Positions 13,770 through 21,420 of a stretch of DNA of 50,432 bases are shown here, piece after piece. The notes under the pieces were generated by a model. That model saw only the letters and a list, made by a program, of their open reading frames with translations. It was not told the origin of the DNA and searched no databases. A program made the translations under genes and the position numbers. Numbering within the stretch: the first letter of the stretch is position 1; every line of letters starts with the position of its first letter. This stretch comes from a virus, in the IMG/VR virus record IMGVR_UViG_3300047388_000082, positions 1-50,432 of that record, one strand, 5' to 3'.

Positions 13770-14435
13770 CTACGCGGTGAGCGCAGCCGTGACGGCCCCG
13801 ACGCCTCCGCGCATCCCGTCCGGAATGCGATTGGGTGCGAGCTCGACCGCGATGTCGAACACGGCGATCAGTTCTTCCTTGCTCTCACAGCGGGAGTCGT
13901 TCCAGTCCTCCACGCTGTCGAACTGGTAGCCCTGTCCACTCTGGCTGGCGTACTCCTCGAAGGACACAGGATCACCCAGCTCCTCCTCGGGGCCCGAGTA
14001 GAGAGCGCGGTCATCCAGATACCACTTGTAGTCATCTTCGAGAGAATCCCGCTCCCACTCAGTGAGACCACGATTAGCCTCGAACTGCATGATCGCCTCT
14101 TCCACATACGGGCGGACCACGTTCATCTCGGTCGTGTCGAGGAGGAACTGTCCCGAGTCAGCCTCGTCGTAGTTGCCGACGATCTTGATGGGGCACTCGA
14201 TCCCCTTACTCAGGAGGGCGAGCTCGAGGAAGCCTAGAGCACAGGCAGACTTGACCGCCTGGACAGTCGGGATCTCCTTCCCGTCCACGACGATGGTGCT
14301 GGTACCGAAGTTGCCATTAGCTCCGCCTGCGCGGCCACCAGTGGCGTTCTCTCCGAGGTGGTGGAACGTGTGCCTGACCCACTCCTTCTCGTCGATCAGG
14401 GAGCGGGCAATACGAAGGATGCCTTTTGGAGTCAT
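13770..14435 (-). CDS. DUF6197-like hypothetical protein, 221 aa
   Basis: The ATG follows AAAGGA. Conserved-looking points are MTPKGILRIARSLIDEKEWV at the start, ACALGFLELALLSKG in the middle, and a C-terminal WNDSRCESKEELIAVFDIAV, the pattern of the DUF6197 family found in actinobacteria and their phages. It lies directly beside the ATP-grasp ligase gene and may be part of the ligation module. It could also be a separate host-interaction protein. No catalytic role is known. Confidence 0.65.
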   Translation of the reverse strand: MTPKGILRIARSLIDEKEWVRHTFHHLGENATGGRAGGANGNFGTSTIVVDGKEIPTVQAVKSACALGFLELALLSKGIECPIKIVGNYDEADSGQFLLDTTEMNVVRPYVEEAIMQFEANRGLTEWERDSLEDDYKWYLDDRALYSGPEEELGDPVSFEEYASQSGQGYQFDSVEDWNDSRCESKEELIAVFDIAVELAPNRIPDGMRGGVGAVTAALTA

Positions 14436-14446
14436 GTGATTCCTTT

Positions 14447-15268
14447 CTAGAACTCGATGAGGTTGTCGGTGTCGTCCTCGGTGTCGCCGTCATCCGTAGA
14501 TGTCAAGCGATCGAGGACGTTGAAGTTCACGTCCAAGCATGTACCAGGACGCTCGGTCTCGATCAGGCGGGCGATCCCGCCCAGCATGGCGGCGGCTGAC
14601 CTAGGGGCCAAGGCCGGCGCGGTGTTCACTTCCAGCACGTAGGTGTGGCCGTCGTCTCCTACAACGAGATCGACAGCCCCGAAGTGCAGCCCGTGAGCCT
14701 TGACCGCTGCTATGGCCAGGGACTCCTGGAACGCGTTGAGACGCGTCCTGGGAGACACGAAGGTGTGTCCGTGCTCGTAGTTGCGAATCCAAGGCGTGTA
14801 CACCGTGTCATCCGTCAGAACCTTCTCTGACACACGGACGCACTCATCCCCGACCACACGAGCCCGGTACTCACGGGCGACAGGAACGTACTCCACGAAG
14901 AAGTCCGCCGATGGGTACATGGCGGCGTCTCCAAGCTGCATACACAGACCGATGTCCTGGCCCCGCGTATGGTTGATGCTGCGGGACAAGAAGGGCGCAC
15001 GCAGGTTCCCAGGTACCTCCGAGAAGCGAGGGACAACAATCCCCCGCTGTGACATACGGAGAAAGCTGTTCAGCTTGTGGGTAGCCCGCTCAATGGCGTT
15101 CGCTGGGTTGATGGTCAGCTCAGCCTGGTACGGGACACTTCCTGTTGCTCCCCAGCGGATCAAGACGTCTTGCCTATCGCTGGGTACTTCCGTGCCGTGG
15201 GGGATGCCCAGCGCCTCGCCGAGCACCTCCCCAGTAGGCCGCGTGGTGCGGTGGTAGAGGAAGAACAT
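14447..15268 (-). CDS. ATP-grasp carboxylate-amine ligase
   Basis: This 273-residue protein has ATP-grasp features: a lone RWG at 38-40, an HKLNSFLRMSQRGIVVP helix, the lid-type strand FFVEYVPVAREYRARVVGDE, and the metal-binding segment GLHFGAVDLVVGDDGHTYVLEVNTAP with its Glu-x-Asn. Family members activate a carboxylate as acyl phosphate and join it to an amine. It heads a compact set with a glutamine amidotransferase and two amidoligases, so it probably acts in one pathway making or attaching a peptide-like compound. The tail is highly acidic. Confidence 0.85.
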   Translation of the reverse strand: MFFLYHRTTRPTGEVLGEALGIPHGTEVPSDRQDVLIRWGATGSVPYQAELTINPANAIERATHKLNSFLRMSQRGIVVPRFSEVPGNLRAPFLSRSINHTRGQDIGLCMQLGDAAMYPSADFFVEYVPVAREYRARVVGDECVRVSEKVLTDDTVYTPWIRNYEHGHTFVSPRTRLNAFQESLAIAAVKAHGLHFGAVDLVVGDDGHTYVLEVNTAPALAPRSAAAMLGGIARLIETERPGTCLDVNFNVLDRLTSTDDGDTEDDTDNLIEF

Positions 15269-15426
15269 CAGCAGCTACACCGTTCAGGTGAGCAGGCAGG
15301 GCAACGGCTGTGAATTGCTTCGCTCCTGTATTCCAGGATCGTCTGCTGCTGCTCTGCGATGACGGCTTCGAGCTTGGTGACCTTCTCCTCACAGTCGCAC
15401 CCGAACTCCGGATGACAGAAGGCCAT
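15268..15426 (-). CDS. Cys-rich small protein, 52 aa
   Basis: The ATG overlaps the amidotransferase TAA. Cys clusters at both ends (CHPEFGCDC and CPACSPERCSC) flank a helix (VTKLEAVIAEQQQTILEYRS). A zinc-binding hairpin is likely. It is wedged between ATP-grasp and amidotransferase genes; it might be a structural partner or even a substrate peptide, but there is no proof. Confidence 0.6.
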   Translation of the reverse strand: MAFCHPEFGCDCEEKVTKLEAVIAEQQQTILEYRSEAIHSRCPACSPERCSC

Positions 15427-16865
15427 TAGTGGAACACCTGCCTCATCTTGGACAAGAACCCGCCGAGGCCCTCGCCTTCGAGCTCGTCCTCCCAGGCATT
15501 GACCTCCTTCTCGATGTCGGCGTAAGCCGTGTCGCACTCCTCTCTGGCCTCAGACAGCCAGGGGTCGTTGTTGATGACGAACACCTCTGCACGGAACAGC
15601 ACCCACTCGACGAAGCCCACGTTGTAGGTCGTCTTCTCAGCCACCTTGGCGAGGATGAAGTTGTGCCTCTCCATGTTGTCGCTTTGCAGCGCATCGTTGA
15701 GCACTGTTGCCATATCCGCGTCGGGATACTCGCTCCCCGCCACCAGTGCGAGCTGCGGCTTCGGACGCGGAGTACCAATCACGTTCGCGGCCGGTGCCAT
15801 GCAGTCGGGACAGAACATCAGCGACTCGTAGACCTCTTCCAGCTCCGTGTATGACGTCCAATCCCCGCAGGAGTCACACTGGATGTAAGAGTCGATCAGG
15901 TCGGTATCCTCTGACACCACTTCCATGAACTCGGCACAACCGCAGCGCGGTCCTGCACTGTAGGAAGCGCCTGTGTCATCAGAGGTCTTCTTGCGGGACA
16001 GGCACTCACCGTCGTAGTACTGGGTGGCGTGCCAGAACCGAGAGTGACCACACTCACACACGGCGTTGCGCTCCGAGGGTGAGAGGACGGTGTTGCAGGA
16101 CGCTCCCGTCCACTGGCTCCCGGTGTTGTAGTAGGTGCGCTCCTTGACCTTGAACTCAAGCAGCTCCCACTCGTCACCAGTGACGTAGACGATCTGACCC
16201 GCCTTGAACTCCTGGAACTTGTCGTTGCTCGGCGGAGTGCCGAACACCTTGGCCCATGCGTTCTGGATGGCGCCCATCTCAGAGGCCCACACCAGGAAGT
16301 TGGCGTTCTCGTGGAAGATCAGGGGCGAGCTTTCACCCTTGGCGAGCACGAGCATGTCGGGGAAGGCCACCGGGTTTATGGCCGCGACGGCGAAGCCGCC
16401 CTCGAGCTCTTGCAGCGCCAGGTGCACCTTGTCGATCCCGTGCTTCTGAATCAGCGCCGGGATGATCTCGGAGTCAACCTGCCCTAGACGAGCGATCCCC
16501 GTCTCTGCGAACAGTTCGTGATCGTTGCTGATGTGACCGTTGTGGGTCACGAAGGTCGTACCGGAGAGGACAGGGTGATTGTTGACGTTCTCCTCAGGAC
16601 GCCCCTGCGTCGCGTAGCGGGTGTGGAGGATGACTGACCGGATGTCGTCACCCTGGATCTTCGGCCGGATCTTGATAAAGTCCGACGCTTTCAGCGGCTC
16701 CTTCGACAGGGCCACCTTCTTGCCACCGACAGATGCGTAGGCCACGCCTGTGGAATCCGTACCTCGGTGCTCGATTGACAACAGCAGCTCATCGACGAAA
16801 CGATTGAGCTGACGCCCGTCTAGACTTCCGGGCTTCTTGATGTGGATACCAGCGATTCCGCACAT
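15426..16865 (-). CDS. Class II (Ntn) glutamine amidotransferase with Cys-rich insert
   Basis: The start MCGIAGI gives the catalytic Cys2 after Met removal. HTRYATQGRP, NNHPV, THNGHISN and the Asp-Ser-Glu (VDSEII) are the glutamine-binding signature of the PurF/GlmS glutaminase fold, covering residues 1-235. It releases ammonia from glutamine for a partner ligase. Residues about 300-400 add several Cys/His pairs (CECGHSRFWH, CGC, CDSCGDW, CPDC), probably zinc ribbons, followed by a helical tail. The ATG is set by TAATG overlap with amidoligase 1. Length is 479 residues, well over a bare glutaminase. Confidence 0.9.
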   Translation of the reverse strand: MCGIAGIHIKKPGSLDGRQLNRFVDELLLSIEHRGTDSTGVAYASVGGKKVALSKEPLKASDFIKIRPKIQGDDIRSVILHTRYATQGRPEENVNNHPVLSGTTFVTHNGHISNDHELFAETGIARLGQVDSEIIPALIQKHGIDKVHLALQELEGGFAVAAINPVAFPDMLVLAKGESSPLIFHENANFLVWASEMGAIQNAWAKVFGTPPSNDKFQEFKAGQIVYVTGDEWELLEFKVKERTYYNTGSQWTGASCNTVLSPSERNAVCECGHSRFWHATQYYDGECLSRKKTSDDTGASYSAGPRCGCAEFMEVVSEDTDLIDSYIQCDSCGDWTSYTELEEVYESLMFCPDCMAPAANVIGTPRPKPQLALVAGSEYPDADMATVLNDALQSDNMERHNFILAKVAEKTTYNVGFVEWVLFRAEVFVINNDPWLSEAREECDTAYADIEKEVNAWEDELEGEGLGGFLSKMRQVFH

Positions 16866-18634
16866 TAGGCGATTGCCACCTCCTCGGTGGTTGTGATGTT
16901 GAGTGCACGAATGAAGTCCTCGCCAACGGCGTTGACCTCGCTGTTCTCGATGCAGTAGATGAGGTTGAGCCTCTCGCCCTTGGTGAGCGGGAGCTCGTTG
17001 AAGATGAAGCTCAGACCGTCCTGCCATCCCAAGATGAGGGCAGCCTGTGCCTCGTCGTTGATGTCGTCGAAGTGCTTGTTGACGAACGCGTGATCGTCGA
17101 ACTTGTCAGCGTCGACCTCTTGCTCCGACGTGGCCCAGGCGACCATCGCCTGACAGAGGGCCATGTACGCGTGGATCTTGTGCATGTTGGCCGACGTGTT
17201 GAACACGCGGAACTCGAACGTGCACTTCCCTAGACGACACTCGCACTCGTCCCACGAGTCGTAGCGGACAGCACCACAGGTGCAGTTGCGAGTGAAGCTG
17301 CTGATGTAGTTCTGGAACGAGAGGGCGTTGTACCGATCCATCTCGTTGTCCATTTGCCGGCCGAAGGCCAGCTTGGTCTTGGCTCCTTTGGGCGTGGGCT
17401 GGCAGTAGTGCAGCCCGTTTGTGACCGCCCTATGCATGGGCCACTTGGCGGCACCGAGGCGGAAGATCAGATCCTCCATGAAGCCCCAGATGACCCCCAG
17501 ACGCCATGCGTGCGCGATCCCGGCCTTCTCTGCCCCGACGTGGATATGCAGCCCACACCGGAGGTCGAGCCAAACCTCCTTCGACTTGATCTGTGCCTGG
17601 ATGATCTGCAACGCCTGCCGAAGCTGGCGGATGTCCGTGCGGTTGGCGATGTTCAGCGGCGGGGAGACAAGCTCCCAGTCCACCGAGCTATCGCGCTCGA
17701 GCGACCAGAAGCGGGAATCCGAACCCATGCTGGTCTGCTCGTGATAGCTACCGAGCTCTGCGTGCGGGGTGAGTCCTCGCGCGAAGAGGGCTGCGCCTAG
17801 ACTGCGCCAGCTTCCCCCGCCTTCGATCTCGATACCGACACGCCGGACGTTCTCACGTCCTGGGATGAGCGGGATGATGAGGTCGGCTTCGAGGACGTTG
17901 GTTTCTTCCTCGACCTCGCGGTTCTCTATCGAGGGCAGCTCAGCGTTTCTGTTCGGGTAGCAGTCCTCGCAGTACCCATCTTCGAGGTAGCTCGTCTCGT
18001 AGTCGCATCCGGTACAGCGACCAGGAATACAGTCCTCACACACCGCTCCGCCGTGGTAGTCGGAGTAGATGGTGAGTTCCCGCACAGTGCCCTCAGAACA
18101 AGAAGCACAACGGACGCGCTCCCCGCCTGCATGTGCAGCACAGAAGCGATGCGGGTACGCAGTTGGAGCTGCACACTCGACACAGCTCACGGTGTGAACC
18201 GGACAGACAATCCACTCCTCATCCGTGAAGAGAGGCGATCCCTCAGTTCCGTACCTACCGCACCAGTAGCAACCGAGGCTTGGCGCGTCCCAAGGAGTGT
18301 CTTGATCGGCGCTGAGGTTGCTGAACACCACCCTGTTCGGCGGCGGTGCAGGGCTAGGTGGTGTTGGTGTGTTGTTCGAGTTCAGATACGAGCTGAGTAT
18401 CTCGCTGTAGTTGGCGATCTGGTGGGTCGGGGCGTCATCGTTCTCTACCCAGCCCTCAGGCTGAGGTTGCGGTTGCCTGTACCGCTGCTCACAGTCGATG
18501 CACCCCGGCTGTCCGCAGTCGGCGTCACCGGGTCTTTCTCCAATGTGCGATTCGCTATGCCCCTCCCACAGCGTGCAGAGAGGCTGCGAGCAAGGCCCAG
18601 GAGGGACTTGCTGTTCGTCCGTAGTTTCAGGCAT
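16865..18634 (-). CDS. Amidoligase 1 with large N-terminal zinc-ribbon array
   Basis: The C-terminal half (about 260-560) has the glutamine-synthetase/GCS2-like amidoligase motifs: RRVGIEIEGGG, WELVSPPL, CGLHIHVGA, and FEFRVFNTSANMHKIHAYMA. The family joins amines to carboxylates using ATP. The first 235 residues carry many CxxC pairs (CYWCG, CPVH, CVEC, CASC, CEDC, CTGC, CEDC), a tandem treble-clef or ribbon array unusual in length, after a Pro-rich linker. The gene feeds directly into the amidotransferase by TAATG. Substrate unknown: cell-wall or protein side-chain ligation are family-level guesses. Confidence 0.85.
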   Translation of the reverse strand: MPETTDEQQVPPGPCSQPLCTLWEGHSESHIGERPGDADCGQPGCIDCEQRYRQPQPQPEGWVENDDAPTHQIANYSEILSSYLNSNNTPTPPSPAPPPNRVVFSNLSADQDTPWDAPSLGCYWCGRYGTEGSPLFTDEEWIVCPVHTVSCVECAAPTAYPHRFCAAHAGGERVRCASCSEGTVRELTIYSDYHGGAVCEDCIPGRCTGCDYETSYLEDGYCEDCYPNRNAELPSIENREVEEETNVLEADLIIPLIPGRENVRRVGIEIEGGGSWRSLGAALFARGLTPHAELGSYHEQTSMGSDSRFWSLERDSSVDWELVSPPLNIANRTDIRQLRQALQIIQAQIKSKEVWLDLRCGLHIHVGAEKAGIAHAWRLGVIWGFMEDLIFRLGAAKWPMHRAVTNGLHYCQPTPKGAKTKLAFGRQMDNEMDRYNALSFQNYISSFTRNCTCGAVRYDSWDECECRLGKCTFEFRVFNTSANMHKIHAYMALCQAMVAWATSEQEVDADKFDDHAFVNKHFDDINDEAQAALILGWQDGLSFIFNELPLTKGERLNLIYCIENSEVNAVGEDFIRALNITTTEEVAIA

Positions 18635-18642
18635 TCATCCTC

Positions 18643-18783
18643 CTAGTGGATGCCAAGCAGTTGAGGTACGAGGTTGAGCACCGGGACTTTCTCCCAGATG
18701 GCGTGCTCCAGCGGAAAAGCCACGCTGTTGGCGATGCACCAGACGCAGATGCGCCGGCACTTGTGATTACCACCCGCTGCCAT
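18643..18783 (-). CDS. Small CxxxC/CxxC protein, 46 aa
   Basis: The ATG lies inside the end of amidoligase 2. The sequence (HKCRRICVWCIANSVAFPLE) has three Cys and a mildly hydrophobic C-terminal helix. It sits between the two amidoligases. Function unknown; coding status rests on position and composition. Confidence 0.5.
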   Translation of the reverse strand: MAAGGNHKCRRICVWCIANSVAFPLEHAIWEKVPVLNLVPQLLGIH

Positions 18784-19588
18784 TGCAGTCCTCGCAGCAG
18801 TAGCCGTCGTCGCCGTCACCGTAGTAGTCGTCATCCCCGGCGTACTCATGTCCTTCCGGGAAGACAGGGTTCGCCACCTTGTCCATCAGGACTAGACTGG
18901 CGACCTTCGCGGTCTTGGTACGTGAGAGCAGCTGGGCGCTATCGGCACAGGTCAGGATCGTCTTGCGCTTCTTGACCGTCTCCAGGAACGCCTGCCCGAA
19001 GTACACCCAGGCGGCTGCGTGGTTGAAGTTGAGCGTGCCCTCGTGCTGACGAATCTCGATCGTGCCGTGTTCGTCAAGGGACGAGATATTCAGAGCAGCG
19101 AACCGCTCTGAGAAGTACTTGGGCTTGTTCTTGTAGGCGTCGTCACCGTCTCTGTAGATGGAGCCTGACTTGATCTGGGCGATCTTGTGCTCGTTCCAGT
19201 AGTCCGCGTAGCAGGCCCAGTAGTTCCCCCGCCTGTACTCGGACACGAACTTGCTGATGTGCTCACGGTTGGCGCTCCACGTCTCCACCAACTTCATGGT
19301 GAGGTCGTCATCGTCGACGAACTCAGGAGCGTCGTGGTGGACGTGCAGGCCGTCCTCGGCGGTCACAGTGGCGTCGTTATCGACAAGCAGCTCCATGACC
19401 TTCTTGAGCTCGAGCAGGCCCTTGGCCCCCCGCAGGATGGGGGACGGAATCTCTGTGCCACTACCGTCCTGATGGATGTACATGTCTGCCCAGGACTTGA
19501 AGCCGTTGTCCCTGAGCAACTCCTTCGCACGCACAGGGCCACCAGGAAGGTCACACTCGATCTCGACTCCGAATGCTCTAGCGCGCAT
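18767..19588 (-). CDS. Amidoligase 2
   Basis: This is a 273-residue compact amidoligase: FGVEIECDL (6-14), GTEIPSPIL (44-52), GLHVHHD (80-86) and GTIEIRQHEGTLNFNHAAAW near 175-195 form the GS/GCS-like active site. The C terminus is acidic and ends in YCCEDCNGSGW, a DnaJ-type zinc knuckle. It is distinct in sequence from amidoligase 1, so the pathway may make two successive amide bonds or use a heteromer. One AGTCTAG is read Ser-Leu. Confidence 0.85.
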   Translation of the reverse strand: MRARAFGVEIECDLPGGPVRAKELLRDNGFKSWADMYIHQDGSGTEIPSPILRGAKGLLELKKVMELLVDNDATVTAEDGLHVHHDAPEFVDDDDLTMKLVETWSANREHISKFVSEYRRGNYWACYADYWNEHKIAQIKSGSIYRDGDDAYKNKPKYFSERFAALNISSLDEHGTIEIRQHEGTLNFNHAAAWVYFGQAFLETVKKRKTILTCADSAQLLSRTKTAKVASLVLMDKVANPVFPEGHEYAGDDDYYGDGDDGYCCEDCNGSGW

Positions 19589-19745
19589 TCTTGGCCCCCC
19601 GGATCAGGGTGGCAACGAGATCGTCCACGCCTAGACTGCGCGTGGTAGAGGCCGGCAAGAGCGCACCAACTGGGGTGCCGTGCTGCTGATGCTTCGGCGC
19701 GAGCTTGGCGTTCCGCTCGACCGGAAGCGACAAACGAATCTGCAT
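19578..19745 (-). CDS. Hypothetical protein, 55 aa
   Basis: The ATG at 19745 follows AAGGAGGG. The protein starts MQIRLSLPVERNAKLAPKHQ, and overlaps the amidoligase 2 start. A Ser-Leu from AGTCTAG lies in TTRSLGVDD. It is a first-gene candidate for an amidoligase subunit transcript after the tRNA-like element. Family unknown. Confidence 0.6.
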   Translation of the reverse strand: MQIRLSLPVERNAKLAPKHQQHGTPVGALLPASTTRSLGVDDLVATLIRGAKNAR

Positions 19746-19796
19746 AAGAGATTCGCCCTCCTTCGGGTTGTTGATGAACCGCCGTACTTGCAGCGG

Positions 19797-19906
19797 ATGG
19801 ACCACGCGGGGATCGAACCCGCCCGAATGTCTGCCCCGCGCTCTTGGGAAGCGCTAAGGCGCTGAGAGCGACATTGGCCCTACCAGGGAGGCCCCGAGTG
19901 GGGAGC
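19797..19906 (-). ncRNA. tRNA-like structured element
   Basis: On the minus strand the 3' end forms a perfect T arm (GCGGG, TTCGATC, CCCGC) and an acceptor-like GTGGTCC strand. Upstream lie a TGGTA-containing arm, and a long rod built from AATGTC/GACATT, GCTCT/AGAGC and AGCGC/GCGCT pairs around TTCCCAA. A canonical D arm and anticodon arm cannot be drawn, so I do not call a tRNA. It may be a decayed tRNA-Gly(CCC), or a tRNA-mimic RNA. Just beyond it is a perfect 7-bp hairpin (GGGGAGC/GCTCCCC). Confidence 0.45.
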
Positions 19907-19924
19907 TAGGCTCCCCGTGGTACG

Positions 19925-20005
19925 TCAAGGCTTGGCGAGAGGAATCACCACTAGTACGCCTAGACTCACGACAGCTTCAAGGACGTGAATCGCATTCTGG
20001 ATCAT
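19925..20005 (-). CDS. 26-residue hydrophobic peptide
   Basis: The ATG overlaps the end of the upstream gene. The product (MIQNAIHVLEAVVSLGVLVV then IPLAKP) is one hydrophobic helix. The in-frame Ser-Leu AGTCTAG, read as in established genes, supports coding. The ribosome site is weak. Function unknown. Confidence 0.35.
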   Translation of the reverse strand: MIQNAIHVLEAVVSLGVLVVIPLAKP

Positions 20006-20240
20006 CGAACGCCCAGTCCTCCTCTCCCCACTTCGCCCAGTCGTAAGGAGCGTCTGCCGCACCTAGACTCGCGGGTGCGGCGTCAAGGAGCACGCGCTCC
20101 AAATCTGCCGTCCCGTAGTGCGCTTCTAGACTGACGCGGACGTCACACTCGTCACACGCACCAGTCCTCTCGCCTCCCAAGCCACGCGCACAGTAGGCGC
20201 AGTAGCCGGGATCGAACTCGCCCTGATCTAGACTCTCCAT
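19977..20240 (-). CDS. Acidic zinc-ribbon protein, 87 aa
   Basis: The ATG at 20240 gives MESLDQGEFDPGYCAYCARG, with CAYC and CDEC forming a ribbon, then an acidic Trp-rich tail (YDWAKWGEEDWAFDD). Three AGTCTAG copies fall within its 264 bases, all in the Ser-Leu frame. It belongs to a run of small overlapping genes. Function unknown. Confidence 0.65.
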   Translation of the reverse strand: MESLDQGEFDPGYCAYCARGLGGERTGACDECDVRVSLEAHYGTADLERVLLDAAPASLGAADAPYDWAKWGEEDWAFDDPECDSRP

Positions 20241-20410
20241 TCGACTACCTCCACATTGTCGAGACGTGCAAGACGGAGCACGTCGGTGAGGGACATCGTG
20301 CTGGCACACACGGGGATGACGATGGGGTCATCACCAGGAACAGGAAGCTCGATCCATTCGACCATGATGTCCTCGCGGGATTCACGAAGACACACGCGAA
20401 TCTTGCCCAT
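20228..20410 (-). CDS. Hypothetical protein, 60 aa
   Basis: The ATG overlaps the TAA of the preceding gene. The product is MGKIRVCLRESREDIMVEWI with a later helix (SLTDVLRLARLDNVEVVEW), compatible with a beta-grasp-like small fold. Its stop codon TAG is itself part of an AGTCTAG, whose other frame encodes residues 3-4 of the next gene. Confidence 0.6.
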   Translation of the reverse strand: MGKIRVCLRESREDIMVEWIELPVPGDDPIVIPVCASTMSLTDVLRLARLDNVEVVEWRV

Positions 20411-20574
20411 TACGACCACCTCACCATCAGGCCATCATCCCCAGCAACGTGGGTGGCGTAGTGGCCTTTGTTCTTGAGGCAGCGATTGCCAAACTTGTCG
20501 TACTTGTTGCACTGAGCACGACCGACCGTGATTGGCCTATGAAAGCGCACGATGCGGTTTCTCAGCCTAAGCAC
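20410..20574 (-). CDS. Basic Cys/His protein, 54 aa
   Basis: The GTG shares a base with the upstream TAG, and the TAA overlaps the next ATG; this double coupling supports it. The product has CNKYDKFGNRCLKNKGHYATH, a C-x8-C-x5-H-x3-H zinc-finger-like spacing, in a basic protein. Probably zinc-binding; role unknown. Confidence 0.6.
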   Translation of the reverse strand: MLRLRNRIVRFHRPITVGRAQCNKYDKFGNRCLKNKGHYATHVAGDDGLMVRWS

Positions 20575-20765
20575 TAGCAGGCCACACAGTCAGGGTTGTC
20601 ACACGTCACAGAGCCGTTGTACGGCTCCATGCAGTACGAGAGGCAACAGCCCTCCACAGAGCGAAGGTCGTGCGGGGTCGGAGTCTCGCGCATGATGCGG
20701 TCGAGCTCGCGATCGTATGCGGGCTCATCACCCGCCGTGTCTAGACTGACCATTCTGTAGGTCAT
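20574..20765 (-). CDS. Cys-rich small protein, 63 aa
   Basis: The ATG follows AAAGGAAG. It ends with a Cys cluster (GCCLSYC then CDNPDCVAC), a possible metal site at the extreme C terminus. One AGTCTAG is read Ser-Leu (MVSLDT). Function unknown. Confidence 0.6.
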   Translation of the reverse strand: MTYRMVSLDTAGDEPAYDRELDRIMRETPTPHDLRSVEGCCLSYCMEPYNGSVTCDNPDCVAC

Positions 20766-20790
20766 CGTACTTCCTTTCGAGTCGGGTTGG

Positions 20791-21420
20791 TTAGCCACAC
20801 GAGCCGTGGTACTGCGCGGGCAGGCTGTTGTGCCACCGCTGCGCCCAATCTTGGAGGGCTGCGAGGGCAGGGTTGGGGACTGTCGTGGTGACAGCCACGA
20901 GGGTGCTGAACCGAACCTTGCGAACCACCTTGACCACACGCTTGTACGTGGTCAGTGGGACGGTGGCGGCGTAGCCGAAGAACTGGACTGCGTACTGCTT
21001 GACCAGCCCAAGGGCTGTGCAGTCTGTGATCGCTTCGTCGCTGATTCCACGCTGGTGCACTGACTCGTGGATGAGCGTCTTGATGGCGATGGAGGCGTAG
21101 ACGACACCAACGTCGTAACCAGCGTCCAGTGCCTCGAGCGCGTCACAGGCACGTGGCCCGATGTAGACCACAGGCGTGCCGATGTTCGTGAACCCGTCAG
21201 TGTCCACGGTGACTCCGTGCTGCCCTTCTAGACTCACCCATTCGAGGTCTGAGTCCACACAGTCCACCGTGACGTTGTGACCAGCGACCATCGAGGCCAC
21301 ATGATCCAGGTACGCATAGTCGGTACCACCGACAGCGGGCTGCGTACTCCTTGTGAACATCGCCGTCACCGCAAACACCACGGTGGAGAGGATGAACAAG
21401 ATGGTGAGCTTGCGAAGCAT
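20791..21420 (-). CDS. Exported or membrane-anchored HExxH metalloprotein
   Basis: Residues 1-22 (MLRKLTILFILSTVVFAVTA) are a signal peptide or anchor. Residues 116-134 read LIHESVHQRGISDEAITDC, with HExxH zinc ligands His118, Glu119 and His122 and a nearby acidic third ligand (Glu129 or Asp133), as in gluzincin-like peptidases. It should act outside the membrane. Its place beside amidoligase genes could mean processing of a surface or peptide product; that is speculative. Length 209 residues. Confidence 0.7.
   Translation of the reverse strand: MLRKLTILFILSTVVFAVTAMFTRSTQPAVGGTDYAYLDHVASMVAGHNVTVDCVDSDLEWVSLEGQHGVTVDTDGFTNIGTPVVYIGPRACDALEALDAGYDVGVVYASIAIKTLIHESVHQRGISDEAITDCTALGLVKQYAVQFFGYAATVPLTTYKRVVKVVRKVRFSTLVAVTTTVPNPALAALQDWAQRWHNSLPAQYHGSCG

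Larger units (their letters stand above)
443..21234 (-). repeat. Dispersed AGTCTAG motif, left-arm set (20 copies, minus strand)
   Basis: The exact 7-mer reads AGTCTAG on the minus strand (CTAGACT on plus), first plus-strand bases at 443, 1432, 2757, 3846, 5070, 5609, 7579, 10208, 12348, 13302, 16820, 17797, 18892, 19631, 19960, 20063, 20126, 20228, 20741 and 21228. All match the direction of transcription. Nearly all are read AGT-CTA (Ser-Leu) in frame. The next base is G or A in most copies and the preceding base is never T. One-base variants (GTCTAG core) occur at about 2486, 11829, 12413, 16483, 17230 and 22048. Confidence 0.9.
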
